Source: Datisca glomerata
Taxonomy: Eukaryota > Streptophyta > Magnoliopsida > Cucurbitales > Datiscaceae
DNA: 64,000 nt
Assembly (NCBI GenBank): GCA_003255025.1
Contig: QANY01007975.1
Span: 603,930 to 667,929 of the forward strand
Direction of reading: 5' to 3'
Shown: positions 21,050 through 32,029 of the stretch, one piece after another
Numbering within the stretch: position 1 is the first letter of the stretch
Layout: the number at the start of each line of letters is the position of its first letter
Translations under genes and position numbers: made by a program
Notes under the pieces: model-generated
Told to the model about the DNA's origin: nothing
What the model saw: only the letters and a program-made list of their open reading frames with translations
The model's database searches: none

Positions 21050-22700
21050 GGAGTACCTTAGTAGTAGCTTCCAACACTTAAGATTGACCTCCTCAAGTGC
21101 CTGATATGCATGTTTTATGAATTTCATACGGGACTATTTACTTACTTAAAGTGCACTTCTTACTTACTAAAGAAGTTTGCTGAAGGATTTGACCTAAGCA
21201 TCGCTCTCTCTCTCAAATACAAATGCCAAGAAAGAGATTCCTTGGATAAGTGGAAAATTACTTTCATTTATCTTTTAAGGACTAGTACTACTTGGTGAAA
21301 TAGGTTCTTTTAGAATCAATTTCAAACCATCTGCTAGAGGTTGTAACAATCCGAACGATCCCCCTACATCACGAGTTAGGATTTTTCAGTACGAGAAACT
21401 TGCTGATTTTGTTATTTGAATTTTTTTATTAAAGTAGAGTCATATACTAATTATTTTGTAGAATTCAACCCCTACACTAATTTTTATTTATCCTGACCCT
21501 TGGCTAGGGATAGCCCCATAACTTGACTGAATCTAAAGTAGTGGAATTCCAATCACGAGCAGGACTCGAACCTGCACTATCAGATCAATTACATCCAGCT
21601 TTTCCCATTATTTAGATCGTGACATGAGTTGCTCTTTACACACCGTCACTGCCTTCTCACGACTTGGATTTGAACCAATCAAGCTACTTCCCTTTAGTAG
21701 ATCGTGAGTGAGGTCTTCCCGGAATCGGGGAGGGAAGATCGAGTCAGTTGTTTGAGGTAGATAGAGAACCTAATAGTTGATTAGGTATGACCAGAACCCT
21801 CCTTTTTGAAAGAAGACTTTTGAGAGGCCTAAATAATTCACCTAAAAGTGGTATGGTACCTAGTCGGGCGTAAAAAGGGTCATTCAGAAGGTTTCGACTT
21901 TTTTAGAGTGTCCTTGCTTCTTAATGCGTCGCTCCCATCTATCTCTAAAGCACCGAAAGCTATTACCACCTTTCCTTCTCCTACCTCGTCGTTCCGACTG
22001 TGCTCTCCAAAGAACAACTCTTCTCAATCTCAAGGGGTGCTGAGTTGGAATCCCATTCTAAATAAGGATTCTTGTGGTTTCGGAGGATCCAGCTACAGGA
22101 GAACCAGGAACGGATAGCTTTCCCCCCTTTTCCGCCCGCCTCTTTGGTCTTCTTAAGTATTTTGATTAAAGTGCTTTTCTTTCTAAGAGGTGGAATAAAA
22201 TAACCCATTTGAAGTGTAATGATCATACGTCTGTAATGCATTGTATGTCCCATAATAGGTCCCATTCTTCTACCTTTTCCCGGGAGTCGATGACTATTCA
22301 TGGTTTGGGAATCCATGAACGAGACATAAGGGAGAATCTATAAATGGATTGAAGAAGAGCTGCTTTGAGCTTCTCTAGATTACAACTATCCCTATATATC
22401 TTGTGGTATAAAGCCGCCTTCTTAACCCAAAGATAATCCACCAGATTTAGTAGCTTAGCCAACAATCCTATTTGTTTGATATCTTTCCTACTTAAAAGCT
22501 GAGAGGAGCTCTTCTTCTCTTGCTTGCTACTGTCATTTATTTTTTCTTCCATTGTACTGAACAAACTAGAACTCTCATCCCCCCCCCCCCNCCCCCCCCC
22601 CCCAAAAAAAAAACTTGTCATAAAAAGAAAGAGCACGCCCTAAGCGCACTACCGCAAGAGAAAGTCTTCGCTCCTAACTACCGTACAATCAATATCTCGT
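21050..22700. other. Possible organellar (mitochondrial) DNA insertion
   Basis: The stretch is visibly richer in G+C than the DNA on both sides and has purine-rich runs typical of plant mitochondrial spacers. Two TpsiC-arm-like pieces appear on the minus strand, gcaggttcgagtcctgc at 21561-21577 and a ttggttcaaatccaa piece near 21665-21680. They lack recognisable full cloverleafs. Two adjacent minus-strand open stretches (21981-22316 and 22298-22636) encode basic proteins that I do not recognise; the second crosses the poly-C/N artefact. I base the organellar idea on composition and tRNA-like arms only. Confidence 0.35.
22579..22613. repeat. Poly-C run with N at 22591, then poly-A
   Basis: Twelve C, an N, twelve C and ten A in direct succession. 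Like the poly-G/N at 2559-2597 it looks like an assembly join and not natural sequence, so DNA on its two sides may not be truly adjacent. Confidence 0.8.
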
Positions 22701-22779
22701 CACCCTTTATTTCTACATGTAATGTGATAATGTACTATATGTATATAAACGTATACTATGAATAATTATTACATTACTA

Positions 22780-23370
22780 ATAAGCTTGTCAATGAATATG
22801 CAATAATCTCTATTTGATCTCATTTATGATAAGTGAGCATGTAGTCCATTGTTCTCTGTAAGTAATGTATAAGTTGTTTGGCTGATTTCCAATGGTACAT
22901 CCTACGGTTACTTAAATATCCACCCAACATCTCGATAAAGTATAAGACTACCTACAACTGGCGTATAAGAAATCTTTTGCATTTCTTTCTTTTCAATGTT
23001 ATTCTCGGGGCATCAAGACTAAACTTAACTCCCATAGCAATTGGAGTATATCCTGGATGAAATTTTTTCACGCCGAATCTAAAGAGAACCTTTTCAATAT
23101 AACTCTTTTGTGATAACCTAAGGACAACCCCAAGAGCTATTTGATGTATCTATATTCCTGATATAAAAAGGCGTCTCTAAGATCTTTCATATCAAAATTC
23201 TTAGTCAGATATTTATTGGTTTCATGCAATAAGCTTATATTATTGTGGCAAGCACTTACAATGTGTTATCAACATATAATAATTGAATAATGCTATTAAG
23301 AAATATTTCATTTCAAAATATTTTGTATTAACCCATTTGTGGCCAAGCTTATGGAGCTATACAATGGAAG
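22780..23370 (-). pseudogene. Ty1/copia reverse transcriptase/RNase H fragment (degraded)
   Basis: On the minus strand this matches the larger fragment at 32030-32990. Shared blocks include the region read as YPGYTPIA and that read as QKSYIE in the other copy. The order is copia reverse transcriptase (C-terminal part) then RNase H toward lower coordinates. Stops are frequent and no LTR is attached. Such elements copy themselves through RNA; this one is a dead fragment. Confidence 0.65.
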
Positions 23371-24548
23371 CGTCTCAGATTAACACTTCAAAGAGTAATC
23401 CTTTTACTCCTCACTTCCTTTGTTCCAAATTTCTTCATCCTCTTTCCCATTCCTGACTTTTTCTTCCTCTCTTTTATTCACCCACTTGAATCTACTCCAG
23501 AACATAGAGTATCATGTATTGCTATGCTCTCTCTGTCTTTCTCCATGCACCCATTTGCAATTCCATTTTTATTTAAATTGCTTGTGTGAGGGATTGGTTA
23601 ACTTCGGTAGAGTTAGAAATTTCATGAATTAAATTGGTTATCTAATAAATATATATGTATATCTTACAAAATCTTAAAAGTATAGTAGTTTGGTTGTATT
23701 AATAGGGAATTATAGTGAATATTTTTTAGTGATTTTAGCATTGGGCATAATTATATTTGTAAATATGGTCGAATTTAAGAAAACTTCTATTCTCTATCTC
23801 TTTCCTTGTCTCTCACACGCTCTCTCCATCTCTCTATGGCGCTCCTTGCCTCTTTCTTTGTCTCTCTCGCGTTCTCTCCCTTTCTCTCTATCACTGCATA
23901 ACCCAAGCATTAAGGGGTTGGTTTGTAATTATTTTATCCCCACTCATACCACATAAGCTTCACACTCAACTATCTCCCCCCATTATCTCATTTTTTTTTA
24001 TCTCAAATGAGTAACCACCCACAACCCTTCTCTCCCCATTTCTTTTAAATGCACGAACCATTCTCCTATTTAATGTTATTCCCCTTCCCTGTTATAGCTT
24101 TCTTCTCCAACGAGCCTTTGTTCTTCACCTTCATCTTCTTCGTTTCATCTTGGGCAACCTATAACATTGATCAAGGTAAACGATTTCTTGTTTCTTCTCT
24201 TTTATTTTCTCTATCCTTTTTCTAATCAACTTAGAGTTTGATTAATTCGTTGAGTCACCAAATTGAATTTTTCTTCTCTAACTTTCCAGCAAGTTGTGTC
24301 TCTTATTCCTCTTCGTTGCATCTGCATTGTTAATCTCCTCTAGTAAGCTTTCTCTTTCCTCTTTCTTCATGATTGTTCTCTTTATTTTCTCTTTCTGGAA
24401 ATTTCCTGTTTCTATGTTTATATATATTCATCCAAATCTGAATTTTATTCTTCAAATTTCAGCAATTTCTATTCTCCATCTTCCCCTCTATTTCTGTCTT
24501 TATTATTTGTTCCTCCCAGTCTCTCTCTCCCTCTCTCTCTCTCTCTCC

Positions 24549-24551
<3 letters not shown>

Positions 24552-24583
<32 letters not shown>
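24552..24583. repeat. AC dinucleotide microsatellite
   Basis: An uninterrupted (AC)16 run, flanked by CT-repeat tracts at 24520-24547 and 24636-24720. Confidence 0.97.
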
Positions 24584-24586
<3 letters not shown>

Positions 24587-24774
24587 TTCTCTCCTTCGTC
24601 TCCCTCTCCTATATGTTTCTGTTATTTCTCCTTCGTGTCTCTCTCTCTCTCTATTTTTGCTTCTCTCGGTCTCTCTCTCTCTCCTTCCTCTCTCTCTCTC
24701 TCTCAATCTCTCTCTCTCTTTTTCGTCTTCCTTTCCCCTCTCTGTTCCTCTCATTTTCTTGAACATGGTCATCT

Positions 24775-24930
24775 AAACCAGACCGATTCAATCGAACCAG
24801 ACCAAATCATTTCAGTTAGACCGGACCAAATCGGTTCGGTCAGAACAGACCAAAATAGTTCAACCCGACCAGACTGAACCTGCCCAAAACAACAAAACCA
24901 AACCGGTTCAGACCACCCAAACATAGTTGA
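24775..24930. repeat. Degenerate ACCGGTT/CCGAACC minisatellite
   Basis: About 150 bases are built from degenerate repeats of accagacc, aaatcggttcggt and accaaaccggttcag. The units are short and mixed in orientation, so local hairpins are possible. It directly follows the CT-rich tract. Confidence 0.7.
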
Positions 24931-26000
24931 ACCGATTTGAATCACTTGATCAATTTACACCTGATTTAGTTTCCACCTATTCCCAACCTCACTCGCCCTC
25001 TAGTTAATTAAATAATTGTAGACATTATATGAATATGTTGTGATCTGAGATCCTTGGATTTCACGTCATTAGTTGCTGAATTTAATTCGTAGTGAATCCA
25101 GGTAAGTGGATTTACATAGTAATTCGGTTCATATGTTAAAAGTGTAGCATATATAATTGTTTTTATTATTTTTTTATGTTGCTCAATCTTATGATCAAGT
25201 GATTTATTTATTTTCCATATCACAATGAAGTTATTTACCATGTTATATATGATTATGTTTTGAGTTATGAAAGTAATAGATATATCGTATATGTTCATGA
25301 ATAAGTTATATGTTTACTCACGCATATATAATAACCATGAAGTTAACTCAAGTAAAGTGTTAAATAAACAAGATGTAAACTTAGTCATGTTCCTTGGTTA
25401 TCAAGTAACCAGATTGTTTATGTCATGTTATCAAGTTATACGGTTGGGTATCACAATATCCATGTTAGCGTCCTTAAGGTTCAGATAACTTTAAGTGACA
25501 TCAAGTTTCAAGACACCCAATCCGTCATGTTCACGTTCATATTACAAGTTAAAGTTCGAGTTGTGAATCAATTCTGGTTATGTTGCTAATCAGGGTATAT
25601 GTCTAGTCGAATTATAATCAAGGAAGTATAAGTATTAGCAAGTATAAGTACAAGTTCAAGTTATATGTTAACCATGACATCAGTGTGAGAAATTTGTATG
25701 ACTTATATGTTTACATTTATGTCATGTGAAACTTATTAATATGTGAATTTACTTACTGAGTATTTTTAATACCGACCCTATATATGAATATGTTGCAAGT
25801 GATGGCGAGCAGAAGTGGTAAAAGTCAAATTATAACTAAGAAGCTGTCACAGCTCAATAAAGATGGGTTATGTAATACTTATACTCTATTAATCATTGAA
25901 AATGTGAGTATGAATTCAACATGAATGAGGACAAAGGAAGAGGATGGGTATTCGCATATAACAAGGAAAAAGTCTTCTGTAAAGGAAAATTAATCAATCT
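24931..26000. other. Intergenic DNA without recognisable gene
   Basis: AT-rich with recurrent caagttata / aagttcaagt words (25400-25680). Open frames are short and show no domain. A segment near 25790-25870 looks exon-like on the plus strand but gives only about 25 codons. It could be part of a retrotransposon LTR, without fixed ends. Confidence 0.3.
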
Positions 26001-28468
26001 GTCATGTTTAGTTTTTCAATAAATCAATCTATCATGTTATTACTCATTATAGAAACAGTAAAGAAACCTGCTAATGAACTTACCCAGATGTGTGGAATTT
26101 GCTTCAAACAACAAACAAATAAAAGGAATTAAGAATCTTCTCTTATTTTCTTCCTTGTTCTTGCTTCAAGTGCTCCTACAACAACCTCATTATTTGAGCA
26201 TTATACGAGCATTATACGCACAATTTTATTTAAAATGTGAATGACACTTGCTCCCTTTTGCTTTTGTTTAGCCTGTTCACGTAAGTTGAAAGTAATCCAA
26301 ATTTTAATCTAATCATCATAATCTGTTAAAAGAACAAAAAAGATGATTTCATATGGAACATTACATATAATCAGTAAGCAGTAAGCAGCAACTTTTGCCC
26401 TGATGTATTTAACACTAGGTTTCCAAAAGATGTTGGTTTCAACTCAAGTTTATACCTTCAATTTTATAAGCAATTAGACAAACACAAAGTTTAATCACAT
26501 AGCCAATCGCTTGGATAATAACAATGTACAGACTGCAGAATCAACAACTACTCCAATAAATCACTTTTAACCATGAAGAGATAAAACCTCATCTTCAAAC
26601 TTTAAGTTTGTAGATTTCGGTAAGTTGGTAACAAATATGAATAGTTTTTCAGATAAATAAGAACACTGGTCATTGCCAAATCATTGTCTACTTAACCCCA
26701 AAATCTTTTTGATAAGAAGCTTAACCCCATAATGGAAATAATGCAAAATGACAACAACAATAGGATGTGTGTTTTCTCAACTATGTTGAGTATTTGTACG
26801 CTGTTCAAGTACATAATATCAGAGAACACATGAATCAGCCCAATAGACAGACTAATGCACAGTATAATAAAACTTTGAAATTTAAACAACTTTCTCTATA
26901 GACATTTGTAATGTCCTAAAATACCCAGGCTGCATATTAGTTATTCTCATTGTACAGAATACTCCAACACTCAACTAATTGGCTAGCTGGGAGATTGTTC
27001 AGCCAAAAGAAGAAGGGAAAAAAAAATCCCCCTGCGGCTTGCATCTTCGGTACATTCTCTGTCAATTTGGGACTTTTCCAATTTAGCATAAAGATTAGAA
27101 TTGACTGCAAAAACCCAAAAACGGAGACCTTGTACATCATGGATACACAAAGATTAAATCATCCAGATCTCAGTTAAATTTATCAGTATTGAACTTAACA
27201 CAATCCATCCGAGCATAAGAATGGAAAGTAGTCGAGGAAAACTTGACTAACAACCACTTCAAATAGATGTAAATTTTCTTATCAGATAAGTACGAACACG
27301 GTTTTCAAAATCCCACTTCCAGAGCAGAAATAAACAGCTTGAGAGCCTAAAGAAGCAAGAAGGTGAAAATCTAGCAAATATTACCTAATACCCAGGTTCT
27401 GTATCACCAAAACACTGAAGAAGAACAAGTAATCTCGACGAATTTGACAAGCTCAAAAATTGGCAGAACTATTATTTTAAGAGGGACCAAATCTCCAACA
27501 GAAAAAGTTTGCTAGGATAATCAGTGGAGGACAATAGAGAGCTTAAAGGATAGATAGACTATTGCTGCTTCTCCTTAAGAAATTTCGGTTAAGAAGAAGA
27601 GAAAAATAGTGGAAGATAAAGGACGACAACTAATTATAGAGGGAAATTCTTATTCTCCCACCACAGTGATCACACTCCTATTCTTAGGGTTTCCAATGCC
27701 AGCAATCAACCAAAACAGATTCCAAGGGATTTAGCAATAAATTGAAATCCATTACTCCCCCAAAGACCTGGGATTTGCAATAAACAACAAGAACTAAGAG
27801 ATAACAGGATAAAACCATAAAAATAAACCTCAATACAGAGCAAATGAGAAAAATAGAGAAGAAGCCACAAACCATAAAATAGAGGAGGAGCCTTTTCAAT
27901 CTCCTCTCTCGAGCTTCCTGTGTGACTCGTTCAGGGTGGATCGAGGAGGACTTTATGAACGCATCGTTATAGAGAGAGGAGGTACGTTTTTTATGGAGGA
28001 GACCGAGCGAGGGGAAGAGGAGAGAATGGAGCATGGGAGGAAGGGGATCGAGAAGGGAGTGGGGATATGGTTTGAGGCAAAAAATCGAGAGAATGGAGAT
28101 AGGGAGAGACGAAAGGGTTTTTGATAGATGAGATCGAGAGAGGAGACACACATCTCGACGCGATTTTAGGTCTTTCATCAATTCCCCGCGAGATTTTTTT
28201 GGCTTCTTTTCACCTTTCCCACATTTTTCTTCTCTATGTGACGACGGTTATATTAAAAACGTCGGAATAAAACCTCTCTATCGACGGTTGTAATAAAACG
28301 TGCCAATAGTACCACTTAATCCATTATTTGCGACGGGTTTTTATAAACCGTCGCGATAGATAAGTATATATAGTTACTCAAGCTGTTGTAATAGATCTCT
28401 TATATTCATATTTTGTTGGTGTAACCGTCACGATATAACTATCACAACATATCAATTTTCTTGTAGTG
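26001..28468 (-). mobile_element. CACTA-type transposon end and adjoining transcribed region
   Basis: On the minus strand the element starts at 28468 with CACTACAAGAAAATTG, the terminus of many plant CACTA (Spm/En-like) elements. Subterminal repeats built on GACGGTT, CGACGGGTT and CCGTCG occupy 28235-28450, as expected for transposase-binding sites. A purine-rich leader on the plus strand (28000-28130; CT-rich on the transcribed minus strand) follows. I find no transposase domain; the frame at 27684-28181 is Ser/Leu/Pro-rich leader translation. The opposite terminus was not found, so the left limit is arbitrary. The end sits inside a GH17 gene fragment. Confidence 0.6.
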
Positions 28469-28962
28469 TTTTCTGCATATTTGGGATTTTCTTTCATGCG
28501 TTATAATTATAAATTTGTTCCGACGAGGTGATTATAATGGATGGTGATTTGAAGTATATAAACTTATTTGACCCAATACTTGATGCTTTAGTGATAAGAA
28601 GACCAGGAGCGCATAGAGTTTCTATAGTGGTTGTAGCAATCGGATGGTCCATAGATGGATTCGACAAAACATTTTCATGTCCTGAAAATGCACACATATA
28701 TATCTCTAACCTAATAAGACATGTTTATCATCTCATGGGACTCCACTACAGAGAAAAAGTATCGAGACCTACTTATTTACGATGTTCAAAGTATCGAGAC
28801 CTACTTATTTACGATGTTCAAAGCATCGAGACCTACTTATTTACCATGTTCAATGACGATAACACAATTTATTCTAAAAAGCCACACTGGGGATTATTCT
28901 ATCCAAATAAGAGGCAGGTTTATCCCATTAAGTTTAGTTATTTAAGATTGTGTTTCTCTTAG
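28469..28962 (+). pseudogene. GH17 beta-1,3-glucanase, C-terminal fragment
   Basis: From about 28528 an open frame of 144 codons shows the second half of a plant glycoside hydrolase family 17 enzyme. Its blocks are MDGDLKYINLFDPILDAL (family: strand and helix near the active site), a degenerate GWS block, NAHIYISNLIRHV, and the C-terminal SIETYLFTMFNDDN with HWGLFYPNKRQVYPIKFS. These enzymes cleave beta-1,3-glucans of cell walls and callose and often act in defence. The family has a nucleophile Glu in a SESGWPS-type motif. Here the motif reads VVVAIGWSID, so that Glu is gone. A 32-base triplication disturbs the frame, and the N-terminal half is cut off by the CACTA end at 28468. Confidence 0.8.
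28759..28854. repeat. Three tandem copies of a 32-base unit inside the GH17 fragment
   Basis: Units start at 28759, 28791 and 28823 with gtatcgagacctacttattt (third unit gcatcgag). The unit encodes the SIETYLFTMF block near the enzyme's C-terminus. Because 32 is not a multiple of three, the three copies are read in three different frames, yet none introduces a stop, so the frame stays open to 28962. Confidence 0.95.
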
Positions 28963-29943
28963 ATTGAATATATGCTTTACTATAGGCACTCTTTATGTAT
29001 GCTTGGTAAGAATAAATTGCTATCCTTGGCAATATCTTAGTTTTTGTACGATCAGTTTTGTAATTATGTATGGCCAATCTAATGATGAAGTTAGTTCTTA
29101 ATAATATTTTGCATATTCTAGTTATAATCGGCTCGAGAAATGTATAGTATAGTGAAGTGTGTGCGGAAAAAAAAGTGAATCAGACGTACTACTAGTCTAG
29201 ATTAATACATCCATTAAAATTTCACACAAACTCAAGGTGATAAAGCAGAAACGGACTTGAGTTTGGATACCAAGTCTCGAAAACTTCCAGCTGTGCCTTT
29301 TAAAGATGCATATAGAGATCTTCTCCAACTGATACTATTGGGGGTCGGAGTACATTGTAATATTTGTTGTTGAATATTCCAAATTCACATAATTATATGC
29401 CATGCTTAGTAGGTCAAAATTAAGAAAGATTTTATTTTCATTTTGCTAATAGTGTAAAAGCATAGTATCCTCGTTTCGTAAAAGTTTTCCACACCGACAA
29501 TGTTATTGGAATATAGCTAGAGATATTGGATGTTACATTTTCTCTCTCTCATGGTATTATCATTCAACGTTATATATTAATTGTCCATACACCTTTCAAC
29601 AAAATGAAAAGGCTTAAATATGAAAACATAAACATATCCTAGAAACGACTAGGACATTACTCATCTTCGCCTCTTATCATGAGAACTTTTGGGAGGAAAC
29701 TACATTAACATCTATTGATACTATCAATTGTGTTTCTTCCCAATTAATTTCAAATCAAACTCCCATTGAACGTCTCCATGGCATTTCTCCTTATTGTAGT
29801 TCATTAAAAGTCTTTCGTATTTTTAATTTTTTGTTCTTCTCCAACTACTTGAACGCAAAAAACTTGAACCATGCACTCACGTATATTATTTTCTTGGATA
29901 TGAAATTGAACGCAAAGTGAGTATCAACATACTACAAGTCTAT
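28963..29943 (+). pseudogene. GH17 3' flank followed by a Ty1/copia integrase fragment, copy A
   Basis: The GH17 3' flank (to about 29110) passes into a copia remnant on the plus strand. The piece at 29690-29925 translates in shifting frames to the integrase C-terminal region (compare 35155-35364, which reads LKVFSISSFVLLQLPERIKL in the position of the family's LRVFGCLCF...ERTKL block). The whole stretch is duplicated at 34410-35387. Stops and frameshifts show it is dead. Confidence 0.65.
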
Positions 29944-29955
29944 ATATTAATCCAT

Positions 29956-29960
<5 letters not shown>

Positions 29961-29990
<30 letters not shown>
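29961..29990. repeat. TA dinucleotide microsatellite
   Basis: A (TA)n run of about 28 bases at the point where copy A resumes beyond the position at which copy B is interrupted. Confidence 0.95.
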
Positions 29991-29993
<3 letters not shown>

Positions 29994-30024
29994 AAGACCT
30001 ATTTTGAAAAGAATAACACAACTT

Positions 30025-30222
30025 TTGAAATTGCTAATTTGATCATTAAAGGTCAAATTACACAACTGTCAAACTGATAATTAGTTAACAATGTCTCTAC
30101 TATATATCAGGGCTACAAGTGTGTAGCTATTTATTCTGAATCTGACCAAAGCATACACATAGTATACGTATTTTGTAAAAGTACATTATTTTAGTTAATC
30201 AAAGTACGTCTTCAGCTACTAA
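30025..30222. repeat. Segment duplicated at 49737-49934
   Basis: About 198 bases are nearly identical to 49737-49934 (shared words attaaaggtcaaattacaca and aatctgaccaaagcatac). Here the sequence runs on (ctactaa then tagctag). In the other copy it is interrupted after ctactaa by a CACTA terminus. This copy is therefore the empty site. Confidence 0.9.
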
Positions 30223-30344
30223 TAGCTAGTATAAACCTTATTTTGGATAAAATATTCAGTGTGTATCTGTAAAACTTTTTATTTACACCGAACATGGAGT
30301 GTAAGTAGGTCTCTATATTTATTCCTCTCTTTCTTTGGAGTCCA

Positions 30345-31120
30345 ACGAGAAGATGAAATATGTCTTATTAAATTTGAATAATACGCTTCTGCTCTTTCAC
30401 CATCGATGAATGAACCACCGAATGGGCATCCTATTGATCTGCTGAAACTCTACGTGCTCTTGTTCTTTTTGTCGCTACGTGAAAAGTGTCAAGTATTATG
30501 TCAAATATGTTTGTATACTCAAAATCACCATCTTCTATCAACACCTCATGAGAACGAAATAGAGCATGGTCAACTGGATAAGCGGTGCTCAAATGTGGAA
30601 TACATTGCCCAAAAGTGGGGAGCCGAATTTGTCTAAAAATTGGACTATAGGAGTCATAAACACATTGGCCTGTTTGGTGAAAGCTCCAGCTGAAGGTGGA
30701 TTGAAGATATATTAATCAATGATGTTCTCACCACAATAGAGATCTTAATTTAGCGCTCGAGACCAAGTTTAGTTACTGCTTTATGTAAGTTCTTCATAGC
30801 TCTAAAGACATAGTTCGATTCAAGTGTGTATATCGCATGACTTCCAGCAGCTATATATCGAAAGCCGACATCCGGCCAGTAAATCATAATGTTTTGTTCA
30901 ATCCAAAGCTCTGATTCACTGTACGAGCTTGCAAGTTGTTTAATGTCAACGTTCATTATTCCAAGTGCTACATGAATTCCAGAATTTCGAACTACATGCA
31001 ATACATAATGTTCTCGTTCCTATAGTCTCATTCTATTAATACCATAAAATTTGTAAATAGAAACTACGTCTTCTAGTGATCATCCCAACCCCCCGTAGCA
31101 GACACCGATTGAAATATAAT
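30345..31120 (-). pseudogene. GH17 beta-1,3-glucanase pseudogene, nearly full length
   Basis: On the minus strand the mature-protein start IGVCYGGLG (about 31080) follows a possible splice acceptor (aattatag). Next come DVVSIYKFYGINRMRL, then an 83-codon open piece (30750-31001) with NSGIHVALGIMNVDIKQLAS and YWPDVGFRYIAAGSHAIY, then FTKQANVFMTPIVQFLDKFG, DGDFEYTNIFDIILDTF and YYSNLIRHI. This is the GH17 order. The family's acid/base Glu lies in a VGNE motif; here the motif reads AAGSHA, with His at 30837-30839. The SESGWPS region is also degenerate. Stops and several frameshifts occur. The last 40 or so residues are missing at 30345. It points toward the plus-strand fragment at 28.5 kb. Confidence 0.85.
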
Positions 31121-31249
31121 TATGTGCACCTTCACCTATAATTATAATAATCATTAGATAGAAAAACACTAATTTCAAGTTACCTTAACAATGTAACTAT
31201 AACCAAAGGTTGTAAATAACAAGACTTAGTGGTCGTGATGATCAAATTT

Positions 31250-31950
31250 AAGTTGTTCAAATAAAATATCAGTAGTACAATTTTAGCTTTAGATGACATC
31301 CACATCTTTTGATACAATGACATCTCTCTAAAATGTGTCAAATGAAAATAGTGTAGGGTGGCCTAATTCGAGTAAGATGATAACTCAAAAATTAGTTGTC
31401 ATCAGTGTGTTCTCTACTATGACAACTAATTTTTGGACTGTCAATATAATTTCTTATTATCACAATGAAAAAAATATGTCGTTGTTTTATGGTGTAAAAA
31501 AATTTACTATTTACACCAAAGTTCATTTTCTTTACGAAAATGCCATACTATATAAGCAATCTAAACCTAATTTTACTTTTACTTGTCATTTTTTTCTTCT
31601 CATTTCACAGAGCGGCGATTGGAGATTTGGAGCTCCCTCTTCCTGACCGCACATAAGGCGACTTCACGACAGCTTCCAGGCGAGCTTCGACGATGATCTT
31701 CCATGGTGAGCTTCCACCGTGGTTCGAGCAAGGTTTCATCCTAAACTCTGAGCTAGTGACTGGTTGAGCAAGGGTTTCTCCTTCCGCACATTATCTCCCT
31801 CTGTTTCTTCATTTTCTTCTTCGACGGTGAGGGTTTTCTCCCTCCATCGAAGGATATGATCTTGGGGTTTCATCGGTTTTAGTCTTTTATTGATTTTGGT
31901 TTCTTTAGATTTTTTCCAAACTGTATCCACTTAAGTCTTCCATTGATTTT
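31250..31950 (+). mobile_element. Probable DNA-transposon (CACTA-like) subterminal region and leader
   Basis: An inverted repeat with perfect 17-base arms, caaaaattagttgtcat (31386-31402) and its complement (31419-31435), precedes a TATAAGC motif near 31552. A GC-richer exon-like piece (31610-31760) and CT-rich DNA follow. GACAACTAATTTTTG-type repeats are typical of subterminal regions of CACTA elements, but no CACTA terminus is visible nearby. The frames at 31335-31646 and 31736-31930 show no domain. Confidence 0.4.
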
Positions 31951-32029
31951 CGTTTCATCAGTTTTAGTCTTCTATTTGAGTATGATTTTTCTCGTTGAAT
32001 TAAGGAATCCCTAGTCACATGGTCTGTCG

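Larger units (their letters stand above)
23371..24930 (+). other. Pyrimidine-rich, LTR-like region with microsatellites
   Basis: CT-rich DNA with many CTCTCTC runs. A leader-like part at 24050-24180 ends in ATCAAGGTAAACG, a plausible splice donor, in the style of the transcribed part of plant Ty3/gypsy (Tekay-like) LTRs. All long frames here (for example 24294-24776 and its reverse) are translations of simple repeats and I reject them as genes. No LTR ends could be fixed. Confidence 0.3.

Noticed and set aside
21540..21700. Two possible tRNA genes
   Set aside because: Only T-arm-like hairpins are present. I could not form acceptor, D and anticodon arms, so I list the region as organelle-like instead.
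24294..24877. Open frames of 160 codons (plus) and 89 codons (minus) with Ser-Leu or Arg-Glu repeats
   Set aside because: They translate CT and AC microsatellites; amino-acid periodicity follows the DNA repeat.
27684..28181. 165-codon minus-strand frame
   Set aside because: Lies in the CT-rich leader of the CACTA-type end. It is Leu/Ser/Pro-rich, has no domain, and a competing frame is open on the opposite strand.
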